Below, in pieces: positions 45,821 through 55,305 of a stretch of DNA of 55,431 nt. The first letter of the stretch is position 1. Every line of letters begins with the position of its first letter. A model generated the notes under the pieces. The model saw only the letters and a list, made by a program, of their open reading frames with translations, was not told the DNA's origin and made no database searches. Origin of the DNA: an uncultured Algibacter sp. (GTDB lineage: Bacteria > Bacteroidota > Bacteroidia > Flavobacteriales > Flavobacteriaceae); assembly GCA_937958265.1 (NCBI GenBank), contig CALGNX010000027.1, positions 1-55,431 of the forward strand, read 5' to 3'. The translations under genes were made by a program, and so were the position numbers.

Positions 45821-47155
45821 TTACTCGGTTAGCGGTTTACCCATATAAAAATCTAAGATTTTTATTTTGAATATAAAATCGTACTTAGCATTAATTAAAG
45901 ACGATTCCGCATTTATTAATTGTACTCTAGATTGTTCTAAATCGAAAGCTGTAAGCACACCAATATCATACCTTTCTTTTGCATTAGTAAATGCTAATGT
46001 TTGCGATTTTAAAGACTGCTTAGCAGCATCGAAAGCTTTAAAAGCGGCCTGTGCATCTGTAAAAGCGCGCTGAATATTTGCTTCCAAATTTAATTTGGTT
46101 TGCTGTAAATTAAGCTTACTATTATCTTCCTGTATTCTAGATTTAGCTACTGCTGTTTTATTTTGAAACCTTGAGAAAATAGGAATATTTAAATTTAAAC
46201 CAAAACGCTGCCCTTTTTGCTGATTAAGCTGATCGAAAAAGGCCTGCTCCGTATCTGTTAAATTTGTAAAAAACACGTTGGAGCCAAAGCCATAATTTGC
46301 GGTAACCGTAGGGTAAAATCCACTTTTAGAGATTTCGGTTCCTAAAGCAGCATTTTCCATATTTTTTTCAGCAACTTTAATTTCCACCCTATTTTCCATA
46401 GCGAAGTTTAAAATAGCATTTACATTATCGTATAATAAGGCTGTAGAAGGTTTATCTATATTTATAATTTCCACACTAAAGCCACTATAGGCGACCTGTA
46501 ATAATTGAGACAATGTAAGAAGTGCTAAATTATAATTATTTTCTGCTACTGTTACCTGTTGTGCATCTCGACTTAAAGTGGCTTCCGCGTCATACAAGTT
46601 AGCTTTAGGTTGGGCACCTGCCTTAACTAGTTCCTGTACTTGGCCCAATTGTTTTTCACTAAACGCATATTGCGCCTTGGCAATACCTAAACGCTCCTTA
46701 TTAAAAAGTACGTTTAAATAATTATTTACAACATTAAGCGCTATATCGTCTTTAATGCGCTGCAATTCTAATTGATTTGCCTCTAAGGTTAATTGCGATT
46801 GCTTATATAAATTAGTTAACCTAAACCCATCAAAAATAGTTTGATTAATCCCGATACCTATGTTTGTACTGTTATCCGCTCTATCTACAAATTGCCCAGG
46901 AAACAGCTCTCTGTTACCTAAAGATAAATTATGTGATGCTGTAATACCTAATGATGGTAAAAAAGAACCTTTGGAAGCAATAATATCCTGGTTATTACTA
47001 AGCAGTGTATTCTCGCCCTGTTTTACAGTAATATTATTTTCAATGGCATAATTAACACATTCCTTTAGCGTCCATTTTTTTTGTTGCCCAAAAGAGTAGC
47101 TGCCATACAAAAGCCCTAGTGCTAAAATAATTAGTTTGCTATTCATCATCTTCAT
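45821..47155 (-). CDS. TolC-family outer membrane efflux channel
   Basis: Outer membrane channel for the ABC efflux system upstream. The signal peptide ILALGLLYGSYSFGQ is followed by WTLKECVNYAIENNITVKQG (the usual OEP start). Two helical repeats show QVQELVKAGAQPKANLYDAEA (near 180) and KERYDIGVLTAFDLEQSRVQ (near 405). From the start ATG at 47155 the protein has 444 residues. The gene overlaps the adaptor gene by 17 bases, so it is in the operon's last position and translationally coupled. Confidence 0.9.
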   Translation of the reverse strand: MKMMNSKLIILALGLLYGSYSFGQQKKWTLKECVNYAIENNITVKQGENTLLSNNQDIIASKGSFLPSLGITASHNLSLGNRELFPGQFVDRADNSTNIGIGINQTIFDGFRLTNLYKQSQLTLEANQLELQRIKDDIALNVVNNYLNVLFNKERLGIAKAQYAFSEKQLGQVQELVKAGAQPKANLYDAEATLSRDAQQVTVAENNYNLALLTLSQLLQVAYSGFSVEIINIDKPSTALLYDNVNAILNFAMENRVEIKVAEKNMENAALGTEISKSGFYPTVTANYGFGSNVFFTNLTDTEQAFFDQLNQQKGQRFGLNLNIPIFSRFQNKTAVAKSRIQEDNSKLNLQQTKLNLEANIQRAFTDAQAAFKAFDAAKQSLKSQTLAFTNAKERYDIGVLTAFDLEQSRVQLINAESSLINAKYDFIFKIKILDFYMGKPLTE

Positions 47156-48251
47156 TATCTTTTGCTGCTTTGTTCCAAACTTTAATTTCATCGCCTTCTT
47201 TAATACCTTCTAAAATTTCTACATTTATACCATCGGACAAGCCTAGCTCTACATTTTCTTTTTTAAATTTATTATCGCCCTCTGAAATTTCTACATACGG
47301 TTTTTCGGTAATTCTATTGTATTGCAACAGTGCTTCCCTAATAACTAAAACGCTATCCTTACTTTCTATTTCAATTTCCGCATTAGCGCTATAACCTGCC
47401 CTAATATTAGTTAACGAATCGATGGTTACATTGGCTTTAATTGTAAATTGCACCGCACCATTTTCCTCGATACCTTTTGGAGCCACAAATGTTAATTTTG
47501 CTGGAAACTCTTTCCCTCTAATAGCACCTAAAATAACTTTTATAGCTTTACCTTCTTGCACCTTACCAACTTCGGCTTCGTCCAACTTACCTTCAAAAAT
47601 CATAGCACTCATATCTGCAATTGTAGCAATGGTTGTTCCTGCATTAAAGCTATTACTCTCGATAACCTGATCGCCCTCGCGCACAGGAATTTCTAAAATA
47701 GTTCCTGCTATTTGGGCTATAATATTCGTGTTAGCAGAACTACCGCCAGAAATTGAGCCGCGCTTAATAATTTGATAATCGTTTTGCGCTTGCTTTAACG
47801 TTTCGTTGGTTTGATTGAAAGACAACTCGCTATTTTCAAAATCCTGCTGCGATATTACCCCTTTTTCAAATAACGTTTTGTTTCTAGAATAAAGCACTTT
47901 AGCATTATCGTACGCTAATTTTGCCGTGCTTATCCTGCCTTTTGAGGCTACTAAATTCTGCTCGTTAGGTACCACCCTAATAGTTGCTATTAAATCGCCT
48001 TTTTTAACTTTATCGCCTTCTTCAACAAGAATTTTATCGACAATACCTGCTATTTGCGGTTTTAATTCAATTTCCTCTTCTGGGTTTAATTTACCTGTTG
48101 CCACTGCTTTAGTATCTATTGAACTATAAAAGGGCGTTTCCACTTTATAATCTACAACATCTTTAGAATTGGCATCTTTAAAATACTTTAAAACAAATGC
48201 TAATGCTATAATAGCTACAATTACTAAAATAATTTTTACTGTTTTGTTCAT
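47139..48251 (-). CDS. Efflux periplasmic adaptor (HlyD/MacA type)
   Basis: Membrane fusion protein linking the ABC permeases with TolC. N-terminal membrane anchor (VKIILVIVAIIALAFVLKY), lipoyl/biotinyl-like domain (NPEEEIELKPQIAGIVDKIL, VEEGDKVKKGDLIATI), a coiled-coil hairpin (about 105-165) and C-terminal barrel domains (QFTIKANVTIDSLTNIRAGY). The chosen ATG at 48251 fits the anchor; 370 residues. Between the permease and tolC in the minus-strand operon. A MacA-like role is inferred. Confidence 0.9.
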   Translation of the reverse strand: MNKTVKIILVIVAIIALAFVLKYFKDANSKDVVDYKVETPFYSSIDTKAVATGKLNPEEEIELKPQIAGIVDKILVEEGDKVKKGDLIATIRVVPNEQNLVASKGRISTAKLAYDNAKVLYSRNKTLFEKGVISQQDFENSELSFNQTNETLKQAQNDYQIIKRGSISGGSSANTNIIAQIAGTILEIPVREGDQVIESNSFNAGTTIATIADMSAMIFEGKLDEAEVGKVQEGKAIKVILGAIRGKEFPAKLTFVAPKGIEENGAVQFTIKANVTIDSLTNIRAGYSANAEIEIESKDSVLVIREALLQYNRITEKPYVEISEGDNKFKKENVELGLSDGINVEILEGIKEGDEIKVWNKAAKDNEDDE

Positions 48252-48329
48252 TTGGTTGTTCTTATTATTTATCACTTGGTTGCCATAACATGCCATGCAT
48301 AAAACAAATACACATGTTCTTATTATTTT

Positions 48330-49574
48330 TTACTCTTCTCTTAATGCCTCTATGGGCTTTATACTGGTTGCTTTATTAGCAGGAATTAACCCTATTAAAG
48401 TGCCTAAAACCACTAAAATGATTAAGGCAATAAAAACCACACCAATGGATACAGATGCATTTACTATAGCGGCATCTTCACCCTGACCAAAAAAATGATC
48501 CAACAGAATTAAAATCCAACCGCCTGATATAATACCAAACAAACCTGCTACAATGGTTAAAAAAACAGCCTCGACTACAATTTGCCTTTTAATCTCGAAT
48601 GGTGTGGCGCCTAACGCCCTACGCACTCCAATTTCTTTTGTACGCTCCTTTACAGTAATTAATAAAATATTACCAATGGCAAATACACCTGCAAACAAAG
48701 TGGCTATACCTACAAACCAGGTTAAAAATTGCATCCCGGTTAAAAAGCCTGTAATTTTTGCAAACTCCTTACCTAGATTAAAACTTCCAAAAGCGCGCTT
48801 ATCTTTTGGGTGAATTTTATTTAAATTTTTAAGTAATAATTTAGAGTCTTCCTCTATTTGTTTAATGTCGTATTCGGGTTTACCGGTAATCATTATCCAA
48901 CCTATATTGTCACCCTGATTGTATATTTGTTGAAATGTTGTAAATGGTATATGCATATCTGATGTGGGGCCCATGTTTTGGTTCCCGTTTTCAAACATAC
49001 CAACCACTTTAAAGTTAATTTTATTAATCTCGATATATTCCCCAATAGGCATGTCGTTTTTTTCGAAAAGCTGCTTGTACACATCTTCGGAGATAACAAC
49101 AACTTTTTTATTGTCGTTTATATCATTCTGATTAATAAATCTGCCATAAATTAATTTTTTCTTTTGTACTTGATCCAGCAAAGGGTAATCGCCATTTACA
49201 CCAAAATTACCAGACAAAAAATTACGAACTACTGTAGATTGATTTTGGTTTCGTGGTACTACAAACTCAATACCATCTACATTTTCGGCAACCTTTTTGG
49301 CATCGGTTAAGGATAATTTTATACGCCTACCTTCTTGAAATCCTTTAAATGGCTTACTTGTACTTTGGCCCCAAACAAAAACACTATTGGTGGCAAAACT
49401 CCCAAATAGCCGGTTAAAAGAATTCTCTAAACCGCGTGCTGAGCCTAATAAGCCAATAAGTAGTAAAACGCCCCACCAGACGCCCACCATAGTAAGAATA
49501 GACCGTAGTTTGTTTTTGCTAAAGCTATCAAAAACCTCTTGCCATGTATCTCTTTCAAATAAAAATTTAAACAT
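48330..49574 (-). CDS. MacB-type ABC transporter permease (second copy)
   Basis: A 414-residue FtsX/MacB-like permease. One N-terminal helix (LRSILTMVGVWWGVLLLIGLLG), a large periplasmic MacB_PCD domain (about 50-270), and a C-terminal FtsX domain of three helices (TWFVGIATLFAGVFAIGNILLI, then KERTKEIGVRRALGATPFEIK, and VGVFIALIILVVLGTLIGLIPA near the end, spelled approximately in the membrane parts). No ATPase domain is fused, so it relies on the separate ATPase gene. It is two bases from the neighbouring permease gene. Confidence 0.9.
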   Translation of the reverse strand: MFKFLFERDTWQEVFDSFSKNKLRSILTMVGVWWGVLLLIGLLGSARGLENSFNRLFGSFATNSVFVWGQSTSKPFKGFQEGRRIKLSLTDAKKVAENVDGIEFVVPRNQNQSTVVRNFLSGNFGVNGDYPLLDQVQKKKLIYGRFINQNDINDNKKVVVISEDVYKQLFEKNDMPIGEYIEINKINFKVVGMFENGNQNMGPTSDMHIPFTTFQQIYNQGDNIGWIMITGKPEYDIKQIEEDSKLLLKNLNKIHPKDKRAFGSFNLGKEFAKITGFLTGMQFLTWFVGIATLFAGVFAIGNILLITVKERTKEIGVRRALGATPFEIKRQIVVEAVFLTIVAGLFGIISGGWILILLDHFFGQGEDAAIVNASVSIGVVFIALIILVVLGTLIGLIPANKATSIKPIEALREE

Positions 49575-49576
49575 GC

Positions 49577-50806
49577 TTAATCATTTCTTAATGCTATAAT
49601 AGGTTTAATTTGCGATGCTTTTTTAGCTGGTAAATACCCAGCTATAGCACCTGCTATAATTAGTGTTAGTGTGGCTCCAAAAACAAGACCATTACTAACT
49701 CCAGGATCTTTTATAAAATAATCGACCAAGTAAGGCTTTACAATTTCTAATACGCCAACGCCTATTAATAAACCAACATAACCTGCAATAGCTGTTATTA
49801 AAATAGATTCTATTAAAATAATAGAAACAATGGATTTGGGCGATGCACCTAATGCTTTACGTATACCAATTTCCTTAGTACGCTCTTTTACTATAAATAT
49901 CATAATATTACTAATACCCACTATACCGGCTATTAAAGTACCAAAGCCAATAATTAAAATAATAAAGGTTAAACCAACCGTCATTTGGCTTACCGCTTTT
50001 GTGCCTTGCGCCATATTACGCACCCGAATAGCACGCTGATCGCTTCTGGCTACTGAAAACCGATTTTTCATTTTTTTGGTAAGCAGTGTGCTAAACGCTA
50101 AGGCCTCGTCGTAATCCATTTCTGGATTGTAGGTTAAATTAATTTGATCGATATAATCGTTACTACCATATAAATATTGCGCTGTGGTTACGGGCATATA
50201 AATTAATCGTTCCTCATTATCGCCGCCATCATCTGTAAAAACACCTACCACTTTAAATTGTACGCCGCCTACATTAAGGTACTTACCCAAAGCTTTTGTT
50301 TTTACAAACAAATCCGCTTCTACAAGGCGCCCAATAACAATGGTTTTTGTTTTATTATTTAAATCGTTTTGATTTATATAGCGCCCTTCTTTTATAATCG
50401 TTTTTTCTAAGAATTGATGATCGGGATGTACAGCTCTTAAACTGTAATTATTTTGCTCGCCTTGGTAGGATACTTGAAAATTTTTATAAATTCTAGCTGT
50501 AATAAACTCGACTTTATTTTTAAAATCTTCTTTTACGTAATCGAGATCTTCATTTTTAAATTGAATTCGTCTTCCTGCCTGTAACCCTTTATTGGCTTTG
50601 GTTGTTTTACCAGATCTTATGGTAATAGCGTTATTGGCATCATCAATAAAAGCATCGGAAAACGTGTTTTGGAGGCCGTTTGCAATACCAAAAAGCACTG
50701 TAAATAACAAAATGGCAAATGCCACAGTAAAACCAGATAGTAAGCTTCTGGTTCTGTTCATGTTAATACTTTGAAATATTTCGCGCCAAAGGTCAATATC
50801 AAACAT
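49577..50806 (-). CDS. MacB-type ABC transporter permease (first copy)
   Basis: A 409-residue paralogue of the previous permease with the same layout: an N-terminal helix (SLLSGFTVAFAILLFTVLFGI), a MacB_PCD periplasmic domain and a C-terminal FtsX domain carrying IVKERTKEIGIRKALGASPKS and LPAKKASQIKPIIALRND. The two permeases probably form a heterodimer with the ATPase. It overlaps the ATPase gene by eight bases, so the pair is translationally coupled. All are transcribed from the ATPase end. Confidence 0.9.
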   Translation of the reverse strand: MFDIDLWREIFQSINMNRTRSLLSGFTVAFAILLFTVLFGIANGLQNTFSDAFIDDANNAITIRSGKTTKANKGLQAGRRIQFKNEDLDYVKEDFKNKVEFITARIYKNFQVSYQGEQNNYSLRAVHPDHQFLEKTIIKEGRYINQNDLNNKTKTIVIGRLVEADLFVKTKALGKYLNVGGVQFKVVGVFTDDGGDNEERLIYMPVTTAQYLYGSNDYIDQINLTYNPEMDYDEALAFSTLLTKKMKNRFSVARSDQRAIRVRNMAQGTKAVSQMTVGLTFIILIIGFGTLIAGIVGISNIMIFIVKERTKEIGIRKALGASPKSIVSIILIESILITAIAGYVGLLIGVGVLEIVKPYLVDYFIKDPGVSNGLVFGATLTLIIAGAIAGYLPAKKASQIKPIIALRND

Positions 50807-51503
50807 ATTGCGAAGCTCTATCCTGTTTTACTTTAACATCTTCCATAATAACGCCATCTTTTAAGCGTATAATGCGTTTACACATATTGGCAATATCCTC
50901 CTCATGCGTTACCATTAAAATAGTTTTACCTTCATCGTTTAATTGCTGAATAAAAGCCATAATTTCATGAGAGGTTTTAGTATCCAGAGCTCCTGTTGGC
51001 TCATCTGCTAACAATAATTTAGGATCTGCTGCTAGTGCTCGTGCTATAGCAACACGCTGTTTTTGCCCCCCAGATAGTTCTTTAGGTAAATGCCCTGCCC
51101 AATCTGCAAGCCCAACCTTACCTAAATGAAACATGGCCATTTCTTGGCGCTCCTTGCGTTTAATACCTTGGTAATACAAAGGAAGAGCAACATTTTCGGC
51201 TGCATTTTTATAATTTATTAGGTTGAAAGACTGAAAAATGAAACCTAAAAATTTGTTTCTGTAAACTGCTGCTTTTTTTTCGGTTAGGTTACTAATAGGA
51301 AGGCCATCTAGAATATATTCGCCAGAATCGGCCTCGTCCAGCATACCAATAATATTAAGTAATGTGGATTTGCCTGAACCTGAAGAGCCCATTATAGCAA
51401 CCATTTCACCTTCTTCTACAGCAAGGTCTATGCCTTTTAAAACATGTAAGCTTGAATCTCCAATAGGATAAGATTTGTTAAGCTGATTGATTTTTAACAT
51501 CAT
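50799..51503 (-). CDS. ABC transporter ATP-binding protein (LolD/MacB type)
   Basis: A 234-residue cytoplasmic ATPase of the LolD/MacB family. Walker A GSSGSGKST lies at 39-47, Q-loop FQSFNL near 90-95, signature LSGGQKQR at 143-150, Walker B LLLADEPTGALD near 163-174 and H-loop VTHEE near 198. It powers the two permeases downstream. It is the first gene of the efflux operon (ATPase, permease, permease, adaptor, TolC), whose closest model is a MacAB-TolC-like exporter, and the substrate is unknown. Confidence 0.95.
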   Translation of the reverse strand: MMLKINQLNKSYPIGDSSLHVLKGIDLAVEEGEMVAIMGSSGSGKSTLLNIIGMLDEADSGEYILDGLPISNLTEKKAAVYRNKFLGFIFQSFNLINYKNAAENVALPLYYQGIKRKERQEMAMFHLGKVGLADWAGHLPKELSGGQKQRVAIARALAADPKLLLADEPTGALDTKTSHEIMAFIQQLNDEGKTILMVTHEEDIANMCKRIIRLKDGVIMEDVKVKQDRASQYV

Positions 51504-51586
51504 TTAATTTGTTTAATTAAGCTAATCTGTTTTTTTTTGAAAGACTTACAATGCAGCAAAATGTTACCTAGCCTAATGCCTTTATT

Positions 51587-51811
51587 TTATTGTTTTTTTA
51601 ATGTGCTATATTTTCTGTAAATAAAATAACCAATACCTCCAATAAGAATATACGGAATGGCCATTAAATAAACTATACCGTCGTTTATACCTTTTGCTGT
51701 AGCCTGGCCCGCCTCGCTTTCTAGCACGGCACGGCACATAGCACATTGTGCCCTACTGGTTACAGAGAAAAAGATTGTAAAAATGAGTAGGATGGCTTTT
51801 TGTTTCATCAA
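51587..51811 (-). CDS. Small CxxC membrane protein
   Basis: A 74-residue protein: signal peptide MMKQKAILLIFTIFFSVTSRAQ, then CAMC (C23, C26) with CRAVLESEAGQ, and a C-terminal hydrophobic helix GIVYLMAIPYILIGGIGYFIY followed by a basic end. It is anchored in the inner membrane with the CxxC outside, so it could bind a metal or take part in thiol exchange. I recall it as conserved across Flavobacteriaceae without a known function. It lies 84 bases upstream of the ABC ATPase gene on the same strand, so it may share that transcript. Confidence 0.7.
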   Translation of the reverse strand: MMKQKAILLIFTIFFSVTSRAQCAMCRAVLESEAGQATAKGINDGIVYLMAIPYILIGGIGYFIYRKYSTLKKQ

Positions 51812-51929
51812 TAAACACGTTTTATCTTAAACAAATTTAAACTATTCTATTAAAATCAATTATAAATTTATCTTAAAAGGTTGTTTCAAAATGGACTATA
51901 AAAATTATGCGTTTCCATTAATTTGCTAT

Positions 51930-51972
51930 GGCTTCCATTGGTGTTGGAATTTTTACAACACCAATGGAAGCC
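51930..51972. repeat. 17-bp perfect inverted repeat
   Basis: ggcttccattggtgttg and its exact complement are separated by 9 bases (gaattttta), giving a strong 43-base hairpin without a following T-run. It lies between the end of the methyltransferase gene and the small CxxC gene. Confidence 0.7.
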
Positions 51973-52080
51973 TTTGTTTGCTTTTCCCTTTTTTAATCTG
52001 ACTTAAATTAATGGTTACTAATTTTAAATAATACCTTTATTTATTTTAACAAAATTAAGCACTACCCTATTTTATTTGTT

Positions 52081-55000
52081 TTAAGAGGCTTCTACAATAG
52101 CGATTTCCTCGTCGGTTAGCTCGTATAATTTGTAGACCATTTGGTCTATTTCTTTGTCGGTTTGCTGTATTTGTGCTTGTAAGGCTTGTGCCTCGGCTTT
52201 TTTGGTTTCAAACACATCCATCCAATCCATTTCTTGGGTTTTGGTTAGTGTGGCAAGGGGCTCAAGCCCATTGTCCCTGCGGGGCTTGTTCTCTTTTTTT
52301 ATGGCTTTGTTTAGCTCTTTTATAAATTCGCCAAATGCTAACTCGTGCCAGTTTTGTAGCTTTTTGGGTAGTTTTTGTATAGGGTATTGGGATTGGAGGT
52401 ATTTTTGGAATTTGTTTGAAGAAACTATAAGTTCATTGATAACTTTAATTATAAAATTAACCTTATTAATTAATTTAACTTTTTCTTCTTCATCACACAT
52501 TACAATTGGTAATTGCTTTAATAATCTTGAGTTAAAACTAGGATAACTTTTATTATTACTTTTAGGGGATTGCTCATTTACATAATATGTAAACAAATTC
52601 GAATTAAGTAAAGCTAGCAAAAATTTAATAGGATAACTTTCCTTTTTTTCTGTAATTACAGCTGCAATATTCTTAACCACAGCTGGTTTTTCTATATATG
52701 TAGCAAATATCCTTGGATTAATTATCTCACGAATAACTAGCTTAGGTTTATCAAAAAATTCCTTCTTTCTAGGTTCTGCTAACCATTCTCCATAAGATAT
52801 GTATTCACCTTGTGATTGATATGAATATCGGTTTATTCCCTGAGAAACATAGGGATAATTAAATACGGAACTAAAAATATTTGAAATAAATATATCTTCT
52901 TTTTTTTCATAATCAGTTTGCTTAGGTTTACCTTTTCCTTTTTGATAAGTTTTAACCCCCATTACTTGATTATAAACTTCAATTAAAGGGACTGTATTAT
53001 TAGATTTTATAATACTATCAATTACTATAAAAGTTTCTTCAACTTTTGGTTTGTTGATTATAAATTTATTTTTGTCTATTAAGCAGTTTGGCTTTTCAAC
53101 AGCATTAGTGTTTGATAAATCAAGAAAAAAATATTCACTAGCAGAATAGCCTTTATTATTTAATAAAATAATTGATGTTGGAAGATTTACTTCTTCAAAT
53201 ACATCATCACCCATTTTTATATTAATTATGCATTTAAAGTTTTCTGAAGTAAATATTCTTAAGTCTTTAAAATATTCTTTTTCTAAGTAGGAATCGGGCA
53301 TTATATATCCTAAAACTCCATTTTTCTTAACCAGTTGAGTGCCCAATTGAATAAAATATTTATAAGAATCAATATTTCCAAAACTCGTTGCTTTATAATG
53401 CTTTTTTAACCAGGTTTTATTATCCAATTTGGCCCCATAAGGCGGATTCCCAATCACCACATCAAAGCCACCTTTGTTTTGAATGGCAGTTTCAAAAGGC
53501 ACACAAAGGGTGTTGTTTAGTGCAGCAATGGGCTTAAGCCCATTGTCTACAATGGTTTTGCCCCAGCGTTCGCTATGTTTAGGTACGTTTTTGGTAATAT
53601 AATCTACCACATTAGTAACCTGTGTAGCCTCGGCAGGCACAGTTTTGCGGTGAAATTTTTGCGCCCAAACTTTATGTTCGCCTTTGTTCCATTTTTTGTA
53701 GCGCTGAAACTCGTAAGATGTAAAACCTTTTAGCTTTCTAATTTGCTCGTTAAGTTCGGTTTCGTTATTGGCAGTACAAAGCAAATGCACATGGTCTGGC
53801 AATACGGTAAAACTAACCGTAGGGATGTTGTACTTGCTAATGCCTTCGCCCATTAAGGCAATCATTTTGGTATAATCGTCGTCTTTAAACGCAAAAGGCT
53901 GTAAATCTTTAATAAATTCTGGCGGGTTAAAAGCCACCATCCTGTCGGATATTCTAGAATTATGCGTTACAAAAGTGACTAAAAAAAGCTGTTTGGGTGC
54001 TTTGTTAAACACCTTAGGAAACTGGGTTTCCCAATGAAACGCTTTATCGCCCGCAACCGCTTTACTATCTATTAAGCTGTTACCACATTTAATATTATTG
54101 TTTAGGCTGTTTAGTTTACGGCGGGGTTGGGCAGTACGCAACCACAGGGAGAGTTTGGCAATTTCTACAGATTCCTCGTTAAGGTCTACCCCAAAAATAT
54201 TGTTTTCTAAAACCGTATTTTCTATGTTAGGAAACACCAAACCACCGCCTAATAAATTGGTTTGTAGCTCATCTACATAACGGTGTTCTTTAATTAAAAA
54301 ATCTAAGGCTTGGTTTAAAAAAGCACCCGAGCCACAGGCAGGGTCGCAAATGGTAAGTTGCAATAGCCACTCGCGGTAGCTTTCTAGCGCGGTAAGTAGT
54401 TTCTTTTTGGTTTCCTTTTGGCGTTTGGGGTTAAAATCGGCTTCAATAATAGCAAGCTCGGTTTTCTTTTCTTCACATAATTTACCTATTGTATTATCTA
54501 CAATGTATTTGGTAATGTATTTTGGGGTGTAAAATACGCCGTCTTTTTTACGTTTTGTTTTCTGCTTATCAAAAGCAACGCCTTCAATTTCGGCGTTTAC
54601 ACTTTCAATTTCGTTTAACGAATTTTCGAAAATATGCCCTAAAATATTTACATCTACTTGGCTTTCAAAATCGTAATCGGATAATGTTTTGGTGTGTTTG
54701 TAAAGTAACGCGTCGGTTAAAATTAAAGAATCTAAAATCGGGTCGGGTTTAAACAAACCGCCATTATAGGCAAATATTTCGGCTTTTTTATCGGTGCCTT
54801 TTCTACCTTCGTCTAAATATTTAAAATAGAGTTTAAAGCGGTTGTATAGTGGGATATCGGTATCTAAATCTTTTAGCTTGTCCCAATCTTGTAGAATACG
54901 TACGGTGGAGTTTGGGGGCAGTAAACCTCTGTCTTCGGCAAAGAAAATAAATAAGAAACGGTCTATTAATTTCTGCGATTTTTTAAACAGATGCTGTTTT

Positions 55001-55254
55001 ATGTTTTTGTTGGCACGCTCGCTGTCTTCCTTTTGTAATTCGCTTCTAAACACATCGTTTTTCATGTTTAGTTTTACCAAATCGCGAAACAGCTCGCGTT
55101 TAAACACCGAATAATCGTTGTAAAAGGTTTTGGTAATTTTTTCTTCTTCAACAACCGAATCGGTTTTTATAGTAAGCGGTATATTGTTAAGTACATTGTC
55201 TTTTTGCAAACACAAATACAGCAATTCAAATTGTGGTTTGGTAAGAGTAAACAA
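52081..55254 (-). CDS. Eco57I-like type IIG DNA methyltransferase with an inserted Y1/HUH transposase domain, N-terminally truncated
   Basis: A 1057-residue protein related to type IIG restriction-modification enzymes (adenine methylation). The helical connector runs from residue 1 to about 250 (RFLFIFFAEDRGLLPPN, DVNILGHIFENSLNEIE, KDGVFYTPKYITKYIV). The SAM motif I is DPACGSGAFL at 304-313 and the catalytic NPPY is at 603-606. Between them, residues about 418-590 form a Y1-type transposase domain: FLVTFVTHNSRISDRM, DHVHLL at 487-492 (HUH residues H488 and H490) and Y552 in VVDYITKN. The C-terminal part is the target recognition region. The start is TTG; the frame runs open back to a stop at 55306, where an IS982-like remnant begins. 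The expected N-terminal nuclease part is missing, probably lost to that insertion. Confidence 0.8.
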   Translation of the reverse strand: MFTLTKPQFELLYLCLQKDNVLNNIPLTIKTDSVVEEEKITKTFYNDYSVFKRELFRDLVKLNMKNDVFRSELQKEDSERANKNIKQHLFKKSQKLIDRFLFIFFAEDRGLLPPNSTVRILQDWDKLKDLDTDIPLYNRFKLYFKYLDEGRKGTDKKAEIFAYNGGLFKPDPILDSLILTDALLYKHTKTLSDYDFESQVDVNILGHIFENSLNEIESVNAEIEGVAFDKQKTKRKKDGVFYTPKYITKYIVDNTIGKLCEEKKTELAIIEADFNPKRQKETKKKLLTALESYREWLLQLTICDPACGSGAFLNQALDFLIKEHRYVDELQTNLLGGGLVFPNIENTVLENNIFGVDLNEESVEIAKLSLWLRTAQPRRKLNSLNNNIKCGNSLIDSKAVAGDKAFHWETQFPKVFNKAPKQLFLVTFVTHNSRISDRMVAFNPPEFIKDLQPFAFKDDDYTKMIALMGEGISKYNIPTVSFTVLPDHVHLLCTANNETELNEQIRKLKGFTSYEFQRYKKWNKGEHKVWAQKFHRKTVPAEATQVTNVVDYITKNVPKHSERWGKTIVDNGLKPIAALNNTLCVPFETAIQNKGGFDVVIGNPPYGAKLDNKTWLKKHYKATSFGNIDSYKYFIQLGTQLVKKNGVLGYIMPDSYLEKEYFKDLRIFTSENFKCIINIKMGDDVFEEVNLPTSIILLNNKGYSASEYFFLDLSNTNAVEKPNCLIDKNKFIINKPKVEETFIVIDSIIKSNNTVPLIEVYNQVMGVKTYQKGKGKPKQTDYEKKEDIFISNIFSSVFNYPYVSQGINRYSYQSQGEYISYGEWLAEPRKKEFFDKPKLVIREIINPRIFATYIEKPAVVKNIAAVITEKKESYPIKFLLALLNSNLFTYYVNEQSPKSNNKSYPSFNSRLLKQLPIVMCDEEEKVKLINKVNFIIKVINELIVSSNKFQKYLQSQYPIQKLPKKLQNWHELAFGEFIKELNKAIKKENKPRRDNGLEPLATLTKTQEMDWMDVFETKKAEAQALQAQIQQTDKEIDQMVYKLYELTDEEIAIVEAS
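52254..52273. repeat. REP-like palindrome, imperfect copy
   Basis: Matches the perfect palindrome at 53526-53545 in 18 of 20 bases, within the 3' part of the same coding region (protein DNGLEPLATL). Confidence 0.65.
53526..53545. repeat. REP-like palindrome, perfect 20 bp
   Basis: caatgggcttaagcccattg is its own reverse complement. It is translated as part of DNGLKPIAAL directly after the inserted Y1 transposase domain, the place where REP elements sit next to RAYT genes. Confidence 0.75.
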
Positions 55255-55305
55255 ATTAAACTCTTCAAAATCGACCGCATTATTTATGTAAAAACCTGAG
55301 TTCGA

